Below are positions 1 to 7,493 of a stretch of 64,000 nt of DNA, one piece after another. Positions within the stretch are counted from its first letter, which is position 1. Each line of letters starts with the position of its first letter. The position numbers and the translations under genes were made by a program. This DNA is from an uncultured Coriobacteriales bacterium. GTDB lineage: Bacteria > Actinomycetota > Coriobacteriia > Coriobacteriales > UMGS124. A model generated the notes under the pieces. The model made no database searches. It was not told where the DNA came from and saw nothing but the letters and a program-made list of their open reading frames with translations. Location of the stretch: NCBI GenBank assembly GCA_934636245.1, contig CAKUAI010000001.1:248001-312000 (forward strand). Reading direction: 5' to 3'.

Positions 1-789
1 CTTGAGCCCCGCGATCCAGCCAACCATGAGGAGGGCAAGCACGATTTCGCCGCCATGATGAACGAGGACCGAGGCATGGTAGGGCTGCGGCAGCCCTTCG
101 AGCATGACCGACTGCACCATGCCGAAGGTCAGGCTGAAGATGGCGACTCCCACGGTCAGGCGCAGCAGCGAGGAAACGGTGCGCCAGTTGTAATAGATGT
201 TGGGTTCCGTGGACATCTCAGGCGGGTTCTTCTTTGCCTGTGCGGCGCAGGCAAAACACACCCAGGGAATCACGGAGAGGATTGCGCCTGCCGCCGGGGC
301 ATCCAGAAGGTCGATAACGGTTTTACCCGCCGATCCTACCGTCATGGTCAAAAAGACAAGGGTGCCCGCAAGGCGCAGATCGAGCTTGGCGTAGAACTGG
401 CACCAACGCGCATAGGCCCACGTCACGCCGATGCCACCCGCTCCGGCTGCGAGGCTGGCGCCGAGGGCTCCCTGCACCGGTAGCACGCCTGCGAGTACAA
501 GTGCGCATGCAGACATGCACGCGGCGCTGACGATGTCTGCCGCGCGCAGGATTCCTTCGGGTAGGTCGTGCTGCCGTTTGCCTGCGCCGCGCCAGCATCG
601 GATTGCGACGAGGAGCAATACGGCGAGCGTGGCTGACTGCACGAGATACATCACAGCCATCGTTGAGATGTCGTCGCTCACCGAGGGACGGTGCGTGGTG
701 CAGTAGATCCACATATGGACGAAGCATAGGCCAAAGTAGCACGGCCGCAGGTTTTTCAGGAGCGACAACGTCGGGCACCTCTCTTGCAT
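1..789 (-). CDS. LuxR-family membrane regulator, N-terminal part (runs off left edge)
   Basis: An open frame on the minus strand runs without a stop from the ATG at 789 off the left edge; about 263 residues are visible. They are strongly hydrophobic, with about seven membrane segments separated by short polar loops, and begin MQERCPTLSLLKNLRPC. This matches the N-terminal multi-spanning domain of Eggerthellaceae regulators that carry a LuxR helix-turn-helix at the C-terminus. That C-terminal part lies outside the window, so the call rests on the membrane domain and on the divergent flavoreductase, the usual partner. The gene at 39824 is a complete relative. An alternative in-frame ATG lies nine codons upstream at 816; neither has a clear Shine-Dalgarno. 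The overlapping minus-strand frame at 323-778 is Arg-rich and looks like a shadow. Confidence 0.72.
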   Translation of the reverse strand, partial: MQERCPTLSLLKNLRPCYFGLCFVHMWIYCTTHRPSVSDDISTMAVMYLVQSATLAVLLLVAIRCWRGAGKRQHDLPEGILRAADIVSAACMSACALVLAGVLPVQGALGASLAAGAGGIGVTWAYARWCQFYAKLDLRLAGTLVFLTMTVGSAGKTVIDLLDAPAAGAILSVIPWVCFACAAQAKKNPPEMSTEPNIYYNWRTVSSLLRLTVGVAIFSLTFGMVQSVMLEGLPQPYHASVLVHHGGEIVLALLMVGWIAGLK

Positions 790-859
790 CAGGAAGTTAC
801 AGTCATGATACAACATGGCGAAAGAGGTGTGCCGATGAGTCGCACTGCGGATTTTAAAA

Positions 860-919
860 AGTACCCGAATGGGGTTGCTTGCATTCTACCAGGTATTTCT
901 TCGCATAGTACCCGTTTGG
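860..919. promoter_or_regulatory. Direct repeat AGTACCCGWWTGG in divergent promoter region
   Basis: The 260-bp gap between the divergent LuxR-type gene and the flavoreductase holds two copies of AGTACCCGWWTGG, at 860-872 and 907-919, 47 bp apart (W is A or T). The first copy is part of a small inverted repeat ACCC-N5-GGGT. Paired sites between a regulator and its divergent target are good candidates for operator half-sites. No clear -10/-35 pair was recognised. Confidence 0.35.
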
Positions 920-1049
920 TGCCGTTTTCTGTGCGCCTGTGTGCGCCGTACAGTTCACTGTGGCCGAGCGGGGCTGGCGCGCAACCCCGCAAGGCATGGG
1001 GCCTGATGCCTCACATGGGACCAACCACTTATTAAGGAGCGTGGCATAC

Positions 1050-2906
1050 ATGGAACTTGCCAAGAGCCTTTACGCGCAGAACATCACCCGTCGTAGCTTC
1101 TCCGTCGCGGCTGCAGGCCTGGCTGGCGCCGTTGCACTTTCCGGCGCAACCAAGCACGTCGCCCTTGCCGAGGAGACGCTTTCTTTCACTGCCGGTACTT
1201 ACACGGGCACCGGCACGGGCAACGGCGGCGACATCGTCGTCGATGTGACCTTCTCCGACACCGCACTGGAGTCCATCGAGGTCACCTCTCAGTCCGAGAC
1301 GCCCGCCGTTGTGGGCGACGGCGCCATCGACATGATGGTCGAGCGCATCGTCGACGCTCAGGGCGTCGGCGTCGACACCGTTTCCGGCGCCACCATCACC
1401 TCCCAGGGCATCATCGACGCCGTGACCGACGCCGCCCAGCAGGCCGGCGCCCCCGAGGCCTTCTTCGTCGCCGTTGAGACCGAGAAGTCCACTGAGACGG
1501 TCGAGCTTGAGGCTGACGCCATCGTCGTGGGCGGCGGCGGTGCCGGCATGAGCTGCACCATTCGTCTCGAGGAGCAGGGCAAGCACGTCATCCTGCTTGA
1601 GAAGACCTACCGCCTGGGCGGCTCCATCTCCGTGTCCGGCGGCAACCAGGTCGTGTGCGGCTCCCAGCTGCAGATCGACTGCGGCGTGACCGAGGACACC
1701 CCCGAGCAGATGATCGCCGACTTCCAGGAGAACGGCGAGAACATGTGCGACGAGGAGCTCATCAGCCTGTATGCCTACAACGTGGGCGAGGTTACCGACT
1801 GGCTCAACCAGACCTACGACCTGGAGTACAACACCGACGCCGGCCTGCACCAGCTCGCCGAGTACACCTACAACCGCGAGCTTGCCTACATGGGCGGTGG
1901 CTACATGGCAGCCGAGACCCTGAAGGAGACCATCGCCGGCACCGACTGCGACGTCATGACCAACACCCGCGCCGTGGCGCTGCTGACCGACAACGGCGCC
2001 GTCGTGGGCGTGAAGGCCGAGGGCGCCGACGGTACCACCTATGTCATCCACGCTGATTCCGTCGTGCTGGCCACCGGCGGCTACGGCAACGCCGAGGACT
2101 GGCTCACCGAGGAGCTCGCCGAGCACTCCCTGTACTACGGCCTGCTGACCTCCACGGGCGACGGCCTTACCATGGCCACGGCCGACGACGTCGACGCTGC
2201 CACCACCATGCTCGACTATGCCAAGCTCTATCCCAACGGCGTCGAGGTCTCCAAGCACCGCGCCAAGTCCACCATCGACGGCAACCTCGTCGTGTGGCCG
2301 ATGAGCGCCATTCTGGTGTCCCCCGAGGGCGAGCGCGTCGTCAACGAGAAGGACTCCAACCACCACATCCTCGAGGTCGAGCAGCAGCAGATGGGCTCGA
2401 TGCTCTTCCTGCTCATGGACGCCGAGAACTGGGACGCTTGGTACGCGAAGCTCCCCGGCACCGGCTTCAACATGAAGGCCGTCGAGGGCTACCTCGAGGC
2501 CAACGGCTCCTCCACGCCCATCTTCGCCCATGCCGACACCCTTGAGGAGCTCGCCGGCCTTGTGGGCATGGACCCGGCCGTGCTCACGCAGACCGTGGAG
2601 GACTACAACGCCGGTGTCGAGGCTGGCCAGGACGAGTTCGGCCGTACGGGCGACAACCTCAAGATGAAGATCGGCGAGGGCCCCTACTACCTGGTGGAGC
2701 AGAAGCCCCGCTACGCCACCACCATGGGCGGCCTCGTGGTCAACGGCTCGCTCGAGGTTCAGAACAACGCCGGAGAGTCCATCCAGGGCCTGTTCGCCTG
2801 CGGCGAGGTCGTGGGCGCCGTCATGGGTTCCAACAGCCCCTCTGGCGCCAACAACGGCTGGGCTCTGACCTCCGGTAAGCTTGCCGCCGACACCATCTGC
2901 GCGTAA
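1050..2906 (+). CDS. Tat-exported FMN/FAD flavoprotein reductase (fumarate/urocanate reductase family)
   Basis: 618 residues. The start at 1050 follows AAGGAG at 1034-1039. Residues 1-40 form a twin-arginine signal (TRRSFS, R14-R15) with a likely cleavage after ALA40. Residues 45-135 are an FMN-binding domain with the ApbE flavinylation motif D-x-x-S-G-A-T (D109-T115). From residue 155 there is an FAD-binding domain of the fumarate reductase type with GGGGAG at 161-166. Known members pass electrons in the cell envelope to fumarate, urocanate, acrylates or other enoates; the substrate here cannot be read from sequence. No CxxCH haem motif is present, so electrons probably arrive through the covalent FMN. 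It is divergent from a membrane LuxR regulator that probably controls it, and a terminator follows. Confidence 0.9.
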   Translation: MELAKSLYAQNITRRSFSVAAAGLAGAVALSGATKHVALAEETLSFTAGTYTGTGTGNGGDIVVDVTFSDTALESIEVTSQSETPAVVGDGAIDMMVERIVDAQGVGVDTVSGATITSQGIIDAVTDAAQQAGAPEAFFVAVETEKSTETVELEADAIVVGGGGAGMSCTIRLEEQGKHVILLEKTYRLGGSISVSGGNQVVCGSQLQIDCGVTEDTPEQMIADFQENGENMCDEELISLYAYNVGEVTDWLNQTYDLEYNTDAGLHQLAEYTYNRELAYMGGGYMAAETLKETIAGTDCDVMTNTRAVALLTDNGAVVGVKAEGADGTTYVIHADSVVLATGGYGNAEDWLTEELAEHSLYYGLLTSTGDGLTMATADDVDAATTMLDYAKLYPNGVEVSKHRAKSTIDGNLVVWPMSAILVSPEGERVVNEKDSNHHILEVEQQQMGSMLFLLMDAENWDAWYAKLPGTGFNMKAVEGYLEANGSSTPIFAHADTLEELAGLVGMDPAVLTQTVEDYNAGVEAGQDEFGRTGDNLKMKIGEGPYYLVEQKPRYATTMGGLVVNGSLEVQNNAGESIQGLFACGEVVGAVMGSNSPSGANNGWALTSGKLAADTICA

Positions 2907-2964
2907 AGCCGCACGCATACACGTCGGGTAGGGGAGAGACCCCGCTCGACAGCACGGTGAAACG

Positions 2965-3001
2965 AAGGAGGGCGTTCCCATAACGGGGCGCCCTCCTTTT
3001 T
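2965..3001 (+). terminator. Rho-independent terminator after flavoreductase
   Basis: A 10-bp GC-rich stem (AAGGAGGGCG at 2965-2974 with CGCCCTCCTT at 2989-2998) is followed by a T run. It lies 58 nt after the stop codon of the reductase gene. Confidence 0.85.
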
Positions 3002-3119
3002 GCGTTGCCGGGAAAAAGGCGGACGAGTGGGCTTGGTGAAATATCAACCGTTGCGCAGCGAGGGTAGGAAACGCGTTCGCTGGGGCCGCGGGCACGCAAT
3101 CGTCGTTTGTTCCGATCTG

Positions 3120-3305
3120 GCCGACAAACAACATTCCGGCCACGCAATAACCGCCGCTTGAAGCAAATAACATACATTTCAACTGTTGAAATGTATGTTA
3201 TTTCGCAAAACCCCAGGTAGTGAAAAATTAACTTCGCTGAAATGTATGTTAAATGCAAAGCTTTGGGTGCCAACAGGGGAGCACCTCGACCCTGCCGACA
3301 AACAA
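3120..3305. repeat. Segment bounded by 12-bp direct repeats
   Basis: GCCGACAAACAA occurs at 3120-3131 and again at 3294-3305. The segment between is more AT-rich than its surroundings, carries no gene, and holds a perfect 19-bp inverted repeat. The right-hand copy coincides with the T-rich end of the 5S terminator read on the minus strand. Possible explanations are a small non-coding insertion with target duplication, or remnants of a duplicated rRNA 3' flank. Confidence 0.45.
3165..3203. repeat. Perfect 19-bp inverted repeat with 1-nt centre
   Basis: The left arm 3165-3183 and right arm 3185-3203 are exact reverse complements around a single T at 3184. The arms are AT-rich (core TAACATACATTTCAAC). 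The 14-mer TGAAATGTATGTTA from the right arm recurs as a direct repeat at 3238-3251. There is no T run typical of a terminator and no adjacent start codon. An operator-like or mobile-element end is possible; no function is assigned. Confidence 0.8.
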
Positions 3306-3325
3306 AAAAAGAGCCAATACGGCTT
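3302..3325 (-). terminator. Terminator of the 5S rRNA gene
   Basis: Read on the minus strand, the sequence just after the 5S 3' end forms the hairpin AGCC-GTATT-GGCT followed by a run of seven Ts after one C. The short stem plus long T run fits an intrinsic terminator of an independently transcribed 5S gene. Confidence 0.7.
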
Positions 3326-3330
3326 GTGGG

Positions 3331-3444
3331 ATGGCGACGCCCTACTCTCCCACAGGGTTGCCCCTGCAGTACCATCGGCGCGTGTGGGCTTAACTTCCGG
3401 GTTCGGTATGGGACCGGGTGTACCCCCACAGCAAGAATCGCCAG
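3331..3444 (-). rRNA. rrf: 5S ribosomal RNA, not linked to 16S/23S
   Basis: The minus strand carries the conserved 5S core, including CCGAACCCGGAAGTTAAG and the GGGAGAGTAGG segment near the 3' end. The terminal helix pairs GGCGA near the 5' end with TCGCC near the 3' end. Length is about 114 nt, normal for bacterial 5S; the ends are approximate. The 140 nt upstream show no 23S 3' end, and a small protein gene lies beyond, so this copy stands outside a standard 16S-23S-5S operon. Confidence 0.93.
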
Positions 3445-3508
3445 CCCACAAGAAGCATTGGCTCTCGTGGACGTCCTTTGCGCTAAGCGCTGAGGACAAG
3501 AAAGAATT

Positions 3509-3561
3509 ATGCGCCCATAATCACGAAGAAGCAAGTACAATCTTTCGGATTATGGGCGCAT
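3509..3561 (-). terminator. Inverted repeat between small membrane gene and 5S rRNA, possible terminator
   Basis: ATGCGCCCATAATC at 3509-3522 is the exact reverse complement of the segment at 3548-3561, with a 25-nt spacer. On the minus strand the hairpin begins 24 nt after the stop codon of the 54-residue gene and is followed by a moderately T-rich stretch (ATTCTTTCTTG). It could end that transcript, or separate it from the 5S promoter, which must lie nearby. The long loop makes the terminator call uncertain. Confidence 0.5.
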
Positions 3562-3585
3562 CACATGTTAAACACAACTATGACC

Positions 3586-3750
3586 TTACATGATACCGAG
3601 CATGGGAGCGGCGACGAGGGCGAGACCGCATGCGGTGGAGAAGGCGTAGGCAGCGCGGCCGGCGGCCTCGGTGCGGTTGCGGTCGAGCATGATGGCACCG
3701 CCCAGGGCGATGATGAGGCCGATGCCGATGGCGAGAATGGTGAACAGCAT
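3586..3750 (-). CDS. Small two-segment membrane protein, 54 residues
   Basis: The ATG at 3750 follows AAAGGAG about nine nt upstream on the minus strand, so I prefer it to the longer frame starting at 3840, whose added N-terminus is charged and low-complexity. The protein has a hydrophobic segment at about residues 2-20 (LFTILAIGIGLIIALGG), a polar loop (DRNRTEAAGR), and a second hydrophobic segment to the C-terminus. I recognise no named family. It is divergent from the CRP/FNR regulator gene at 4037. A symmetric FNR/CRP-like site sits about 41.5 bp upstream of its inferred transcription start, suggesting direct activation by such a regulator. The function is unknown; a small accessory subunit or membrane regulator is possible. 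Confidence 0.65.
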   Translation of the reverse strand: MLFTILAIGIGLIIALGGAIMLDRNRTEAAGRAAYAFSTACGLALVAAPMLGIM

Positions 3751-3845
3751 GGGTGGTGCTCCTTTCGATCCAGCGCGTGAATTCTTGTGGTTGAAGGCGG
3801 CCCTTCCGTCTTCTCTTGCGCGCTTTACTTCGTTTGACAAAGCGC

Positions 3846-3889
3846 ACTATACCCATCTTTTTGGTTCTAATCCGTTGTAAAACCAACGG
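3846..3889 (-). promoter_or_regulatory. Promoter of the 54-residue gene with CRP/FNR-like site
   Basis: On the minus strand a good -10 (TATAGT, 3851 down to 3846) has no recognisable -35. Instead the inverted repeat CCGTTG-N6-CAACGG (3872-3889) is centred at 3880.5. If transcription starts near 3839, the site sits at about -41.5, the classic class II activator position. The same site lies 148 bp upstream of the CRP/FNR gene and could also serve autoregulation. Confidence 0.5.
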
Positions 3890-4036
3890 TTTTCTGTTAA
3901 ATCTAAACCGCTCATGTCAAAACATCTACCGTTCACCTCTGTGAGGGGTTTGAGTGCAAACGGTGGCGGCGCTATGGTGGACGGCGTTATCCATGCGCGT
4001 GCACGTCCTATGCGCGCCCTGGGAAGGAGCTTGGGT

Positions 4037-4717
4037 ATGGACTTCTACTACATCATGCGAAGTGTTTTGTTCGAGGGCCTCGATCGCAGCCAGGTGGAGG
4101 CACTCTTCGGGTGCCTTAAGCCCGAGCTGCGCCATTACTCGCGCGGAGACGTTATCTACCGCGCGGGAGATGCCATCACGCGTATGGGTATGGTGCTTGA
4201 GGGAGCGGTGCGTGTCGAATGCGCAAACGTCTGGGGCGAGAACACCTTGCTTGTCATGGTGGAGCCAGGCAAAACCTTCGGCGAGGCCTATGCGGCCGGA
4301 GCCCCCACCGAGCCCCTGCTCATCGACATCGTGGCCGACAAGGACAGCGAGATCCTCATGTTTGACGTCGAGCGGTTTATGACGCCCTGCATGATGGGCT
4401 GCGAGCGCCACCGCAAGGCTCAGTACAATTTCACGCGCCTGCTTGCGCTGCGCAACATTGAGCTGTCGCGGCGCACCTTCGTCACCGCCCCTCGCACCAT
4501 TCGAGAAAAGGTGCAGTCGTATCTATCGTTTCAAGCCGCCAGGCACGGCTCCTCGTCGTTTGACATCACCGTCAACCGCGAGCAGATGGCGGCATACCTG
4601 GGCGTCGACCGCAGCGCCCTGTCGGCCGAGCTTTCGCGCATGAAGGCGGAGGGCCTCATCGACTACCACATGCGCCACTTCACCATCTTTGAGAGCGCCA
4701 AGGTGGACAACAGGTGA
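4037..4717 (+). CDS. CRP/FNR-family transcriptional regulator
   Basis: 226 residues. The ATG at 4037 follows AAGGAG at 4024-4029, seven nt away, so the longer upstream frame is rejected. The N-terminal half is a cyclic-nucleotide-binding-type beta-barrel (LKPELRHYSRGDVIYRAGD, then GMVLEGAVRVE and GKTFGEAYA). The C-terminal part is a winged helix-turn-helix (REQMAAYLGVDRSALSAELS, residues about 180-200). There is no FNR-type N-terminal Cys cluster, so an oxygen-labile 4Fe-4S sensor is unlikely; the ligand is unknown. The gene stands alone, divergent from the 54-residue membrane gene. A matching palindrome between them (3872-3889) suggests local control. Confidence 0.88.
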   Translation: MDFYYIMRSVLFEGLDRSQVEALFGCLKPELRHYSRGDVIYRAGDAITRMGMVLEGAVRVECANVWGENTLLVMVEPGKTFGEAYAAGAPTEPLLIDIVADKDSEILMFDVERFMTPCMMGCERHRKAQYNFTRLLALRNIELSRRTFVTAPRTIREKVQSYLSFQAARHGSSSFDITVNREQMAAYLGVDRSALSAELSRMKAEGLIDYHMRHFTIFESAKVDNR

Positions 4718-4903
4718 CGGCCAAAGCGGCATGGCCGTCCAAACGTGTCGAGAACGCCGCAAAATCCTGCATGCGCCGCCTGCCGATATGCCATTTGTCC
4801 CGCTGTGAGCGGACATGTTGCCCGACGTGCTAGAATTTCCTCCGCTTGCTTGTCGCAGACATATGCGCCCCGTGCGCTCGACATTTCTAAGGACTGGTTC
4901 TTT

Positions 4904-6313
4904 ATGGGAAAGTATTTCGGCACCGACGGTTTCCGCGGCGAAGCGGGCGTGGGCCTCACGGCTGAGCACGCCTTTAAGATCGGCCGTTTCCTGGGCTGGT
5001 ACTACGGCCAGCTCAAGCGCCTGACCCGCCAGCTGCACCCTGGTGATGACGAACCGTGCCGCGCGCGCATCGTCATCGGCAAGGACACGCGTCGTTCCAG
5101 CTACATGCTTGAGTATGCCCTGGCCAGCGGTATCGCTGCCAGCGGTGGCGACGCATATACCATGCACGTCACCACGACGCCCAGCGTTGCCTATGTCGCC
5201 CGCACCGAGGATTTTGACTGCGGCGTCATGGTGAGCGCCTCTCACAACCCGTACTACGACAACGGCATCAAGCTCATGGACGGCAACGGCGAGAAGGCCG
5301 GCGACGACCTCATCGCACTCGTCGAGGCCTACCTCGACGGCGAGGTCGACTGCCTGGGCTTCAAGGGCTCTGAGCTTCCTTGGGCCACGGGCGCCGAGGT
5401 GGGCGCGGTCGAGGATCACTTCGCCGGCCGCAACCGCTACGTGGGCTTCCTCATCTCGCAGGGCATCTTCTCCCTGCGTGGCAAGCGCATCGGCCTGGAC
5501 TGTGCCAACGGCGCTTCCTGGTCCATTGCGCGCAGCGTGTTCGAGTCCATGGGCGCGAAGGTCTACACCATCGGCTGTGAGCCCGACGGCACCAACATCA
5601 ACGCCGGCGTGGGTTCCACGCACATCGAGGCCCTGCAGGAGCTTGTGCGCGCTGAGGGCCTGGACTGCGGTTTTGCCTACGACGGCGATGCCGACCGCTG
5701 CCTGGCCGTTGACGAGCACGGCAACCTGATTGATGGCGACAAGATTATGTACATCTGCGCCCGTTACATGAAGGACAAGGGCCACCTTGTGCCTAACGAG
5801 GTCACCACGACCGTCATGAGCAACCTGGGCCTCTACAAGGCCCTCGACGAGGCGGGCATCGAGTACGCCCAGACGCAGGTGGGCGACCGTTACGTGTGGG
5901 AGCACATGCGCACCTCTGGCGGCCGCATCGGCGGCGAGCAGTCGGGCCACATCATCTTCGGCAAGCTTGCCACCACGGGCGACGGAATCCTCACCTCCAT
6001 TAAGCTCATGGAGGCCGTCATGGGTCGCAAGTCCACGCTCGGCGAGCTTGCGGCTCCCGTGCACACCTACCCCCAGGTGCTCATCAACGTGCGCGTGAGT
6101 GACAAGAAGGCCGCTATGGCCGATTCCGACGTTGTCGCCGCCGCTGCCAGCGTTGAAAGCGCCCTGGCCGGCGACGGCCGCGCTCTCGTGCGTGCCTCGG
6201 GCACCGAGCCGCTCGTGCGCGTGATGGTGGAGGCCGCCACCGACGAGATTGCCCGCGAGCAGGCACAGCGCGTGGTGGACGTCATTCGCGAAAAGGGTTG
6301 GGCTACCGAGTAG
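4904..6313 (+). CDS. glmM: Phosphoglucosamine mutase
   Basis: 469 residues, close to the family norm. It converts glucosamine-6-phosphate to glucosamine-1-phosphate in the cytoplasm, on the route to UDP-GlcNAc for peptidoglycan. The N-terminus GKYFGTDGFRG is diagnostic. The catalytic phosphoserine motif SASHNP lies at 111-116 (active S113). DGDADRC is the metal-binding loop, GEQSGHIIF the sugar-binding loop, and RASGTEPLVRV the C-terminal phosphate-binding loop. The ATG at 4904 follows AAGGA at 4889-4893; upstream in-frame starts add a Cys-rich stretch unlike the family. It is monocistronic, with a terminator about 190 bp downstream. Confidence 0.95.
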   Translation: MGKYFGTDGFRGEAGVGLTAEHAFKIGRFLGWYYGQLKRLTRQLHPGDDEPCRARIVIGKDTRRSSYMLEYALASGIAASGGDAYTMHVTTTPSVAYVARTEDFDCGVMVSASHNPYYDNGIKLMDGNGEKAGDDLIALVEAYLDGEVDCLGFKGSELPWATGAEVGAVEDHFAGRNRYVGFLISQGIFSLRGKRIGLDCANGASWSIARSVFESMGAKVYTIGCEPDGTNINAGVGSTHIEALQELVRAEGLDCGFAYDGDADRCLAVDEHGNLIDGDKIMYICARYMKDKGHLVPNEVTTTVMSNLGLYKALDEAGIEYAQTQVGDRYVWEHMRTSGGRIGGEQSGHIIFGKLATTGDGILTSIKLMEAVMGRKSTLGELAAPVHTYPQVLINVRVSDKKAAMADSDVVAAAASVESALAGDGRALVRASGTEPLVRVMVEAATDEIAREQAQRVVDVIREKGWATE

Positions 6314-6369
6314 GGGGTCGGGCGCCGGCACGCGACACCGCCGTCCAGGCGTCAGCGCCAGCCCCGTGG

Positions 6370-6470
6370 TCTTCCCGCCGAGCGGCGGCTTTGATGTCGG
6401 CACTTGACACCTCGGGCAGGCGGAGTGTCATGACCGTGATCTTTCCGGTGAGTGGCGGCTCCGGCGTCGG
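6370..6470. repeat. Degenerate 31-bp direct repeat with 70-bp period
   Basis: Segments 6370-6400 and 6440-6470 match at 23 of 31 positions (shared pieces GAG-GGCGGCT and GTCGG). They lie in the GC-rich non-coding gap between glmM and the DegV gene terminator. No gene is visible in this gap. Confidence 0.35.
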
Positions 6471-6505
6471 GGCACGACATCCCGTCTCATCGCATCCAAG
6501 AACAC

Positions 6506-6549
6506 AAAAAGGAGGCTGCCCGCGAGCTTATCGCAGGCAGCCTCCTTTC
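6506..6549. terminator. Bidirectional terminator between glmM and degV-like gene
   Basis: AAGGAGGCTGCC and GGCAGCCTCCTT form a 12-bp stem with a 15-nt loop, flanked by an A run on the left and a T-rich end on the right. It can end the convergent transcripts of glmM and of the minus-strand DegV operon. Confidence 0.85.
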
Positions 6550-6578
6550 GTTTGCGTCGCTGTGTACCAAAAGCCCAG

Positions 6579-7463
6579 CTACTCGCCGCGCTCGGTGCCC
6601 CAGAAGAACAGGGCCACGGTGCCGGGGCCCGTGTGTGCGCCGATGGTGGTGCCGATGTAGTACGTCTCGATGTCGTGTACATTGGGGAAGCGCTCGTAGA
6701 TGAGGTCGGCCACGGCCTTGGCGTCGTCCTGGCATGCGCTCTGCGAGATGAAAACGCGACCCGCATAGTCCAGACCGTCCTCGGCGGTCTCAGCCATGCG
6801 CTCCACAATGCGCTTGACAACCTTTTTCTTGCCGCGCAGGTTCTCGCGCTGGATGAGCTTGCCGTCCTTGTTCACGTCGAGCAAGGGGCAGATGTTGAGA
6901 AGGTTGCCGATGTGGCCCGTCAGGGGCTTCACACGGCCACCCTTGATGTAGAAGGTGAGGTCGGTGGAGAAGAACCAATGGCGCAGGCGGCGCTTGTTGG
7001 CCTCGGCCCAGTCGCGCACCTCGTCGATGGTCTTGCCTTGGCCACGCATGCCCGAAAGCGTCTGCATGAGCAGGCCGTATCCGCTCGAGGCCGCCAGCGA
7101 GTCGACGATGTAGAGCTTGCGGTCAGGGTACTTGGGCGCCAGCTCGGCGGCCGCTTCGCATGCCGCCTCATAGGAGGACGAGATGCCCGAGGACAGCGAG
7201 GCGTGCAGCACGTCTTTGCCTTGCTCCAGGAAGCTGCCGAAATACTCGAGGTAGTCGCCTGTGCCCACGGCGGCCGTTTTAGTGTCGGCACCGTTTGCCA
7301 TGGCGCGGTAGAAGTCCTCGAAGGGAATGGACTGGCCTAGGTCGTCGCGATAATCGCAGCCATCGAGCATGAAGTGGAAGCAGATGTGCTTCACGTCGAT
7401 GGCTGCAAGTTTCTCGGCGGAAAGGTCGGCCGTTGACTCGCAGCTCAGGATGAAATCGGACAT
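6579..7463 (-). CDS. DegV family fatty-acid-binding protein
   Basis: 294 residues, typical of DegV/FakB. The N-terminus SDFILSCESTADLS is the usual DegV strand-loop start; GTGDYLEYF, SLSSGISSSYEAA and YIVDSLAASSGYGLL match conserved fatty-acid pocket segments. The C-terminus has IGTTIGAHTGPGTVALFFWG. FakB-type proteins hold a fatty acid for phosphorylation by FakA, so a role in exogenous fatty acid uptake is possible; no fakA is in the window. The ATG at 7463 follows AAGGAG. It starts 30 nt after the cytidylate-kinase-like gene and is probably cotranscribed with it. Confidence 0.9.
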   Translation of the reverse strand: MSDFILSCESTADLSAEKLAAIDVKHICFHFMLDGCDYRDDLGQSIPFEDFYRAMANGADTKTAAVGTGDYLEYFGSFLEQGKDVLHASLSSGISSSYEAACEAAAELAPKYPDRKLYIVDSLAASSGYGLLMQTLSGMRGQGKTIDEVRDWAEANKRRLRHWFFSTDLTFYIKGGRVKPLTGHIGNLLNICPLLDVNKDGKLIQRENLRGKKKVVKRIVERMAETAEDGLDYAGRVFISQSACQDDAKAVADLIYERFPNVHDIETYYIGTTIGAHTGPGTVALFFWGTERGE

Positions 7464-7493
7464 AGGGTCTCCTTGTGGGCGCAGTTGCGCGCT

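Noticed and set aside
323..778. 151-codon minus-strand frame at the left edge
   Set aside because: Arg-rich shadow; the frame running off the left edge is the one with membrane helices.
1050..2906. Haem c binding in the flavoreductase
   Set aside because: Searched for CxxCH in this protein and in the two other exported reductases; none is present, so they are not classical flavocytochromes c.
1032..3182. 716-codon minus-strand frame opposite the first flavoreductase
   Set aside because: Mirror frame of a clearly identified gene; Gly/His/Val-rich low-complexity product with no gene-like start.
4523..6403. 626-codon minus-strand frame opposite glmM
   Set aside because: Antisense to glmM, which has all catalytic motifs; the mirror product has none.
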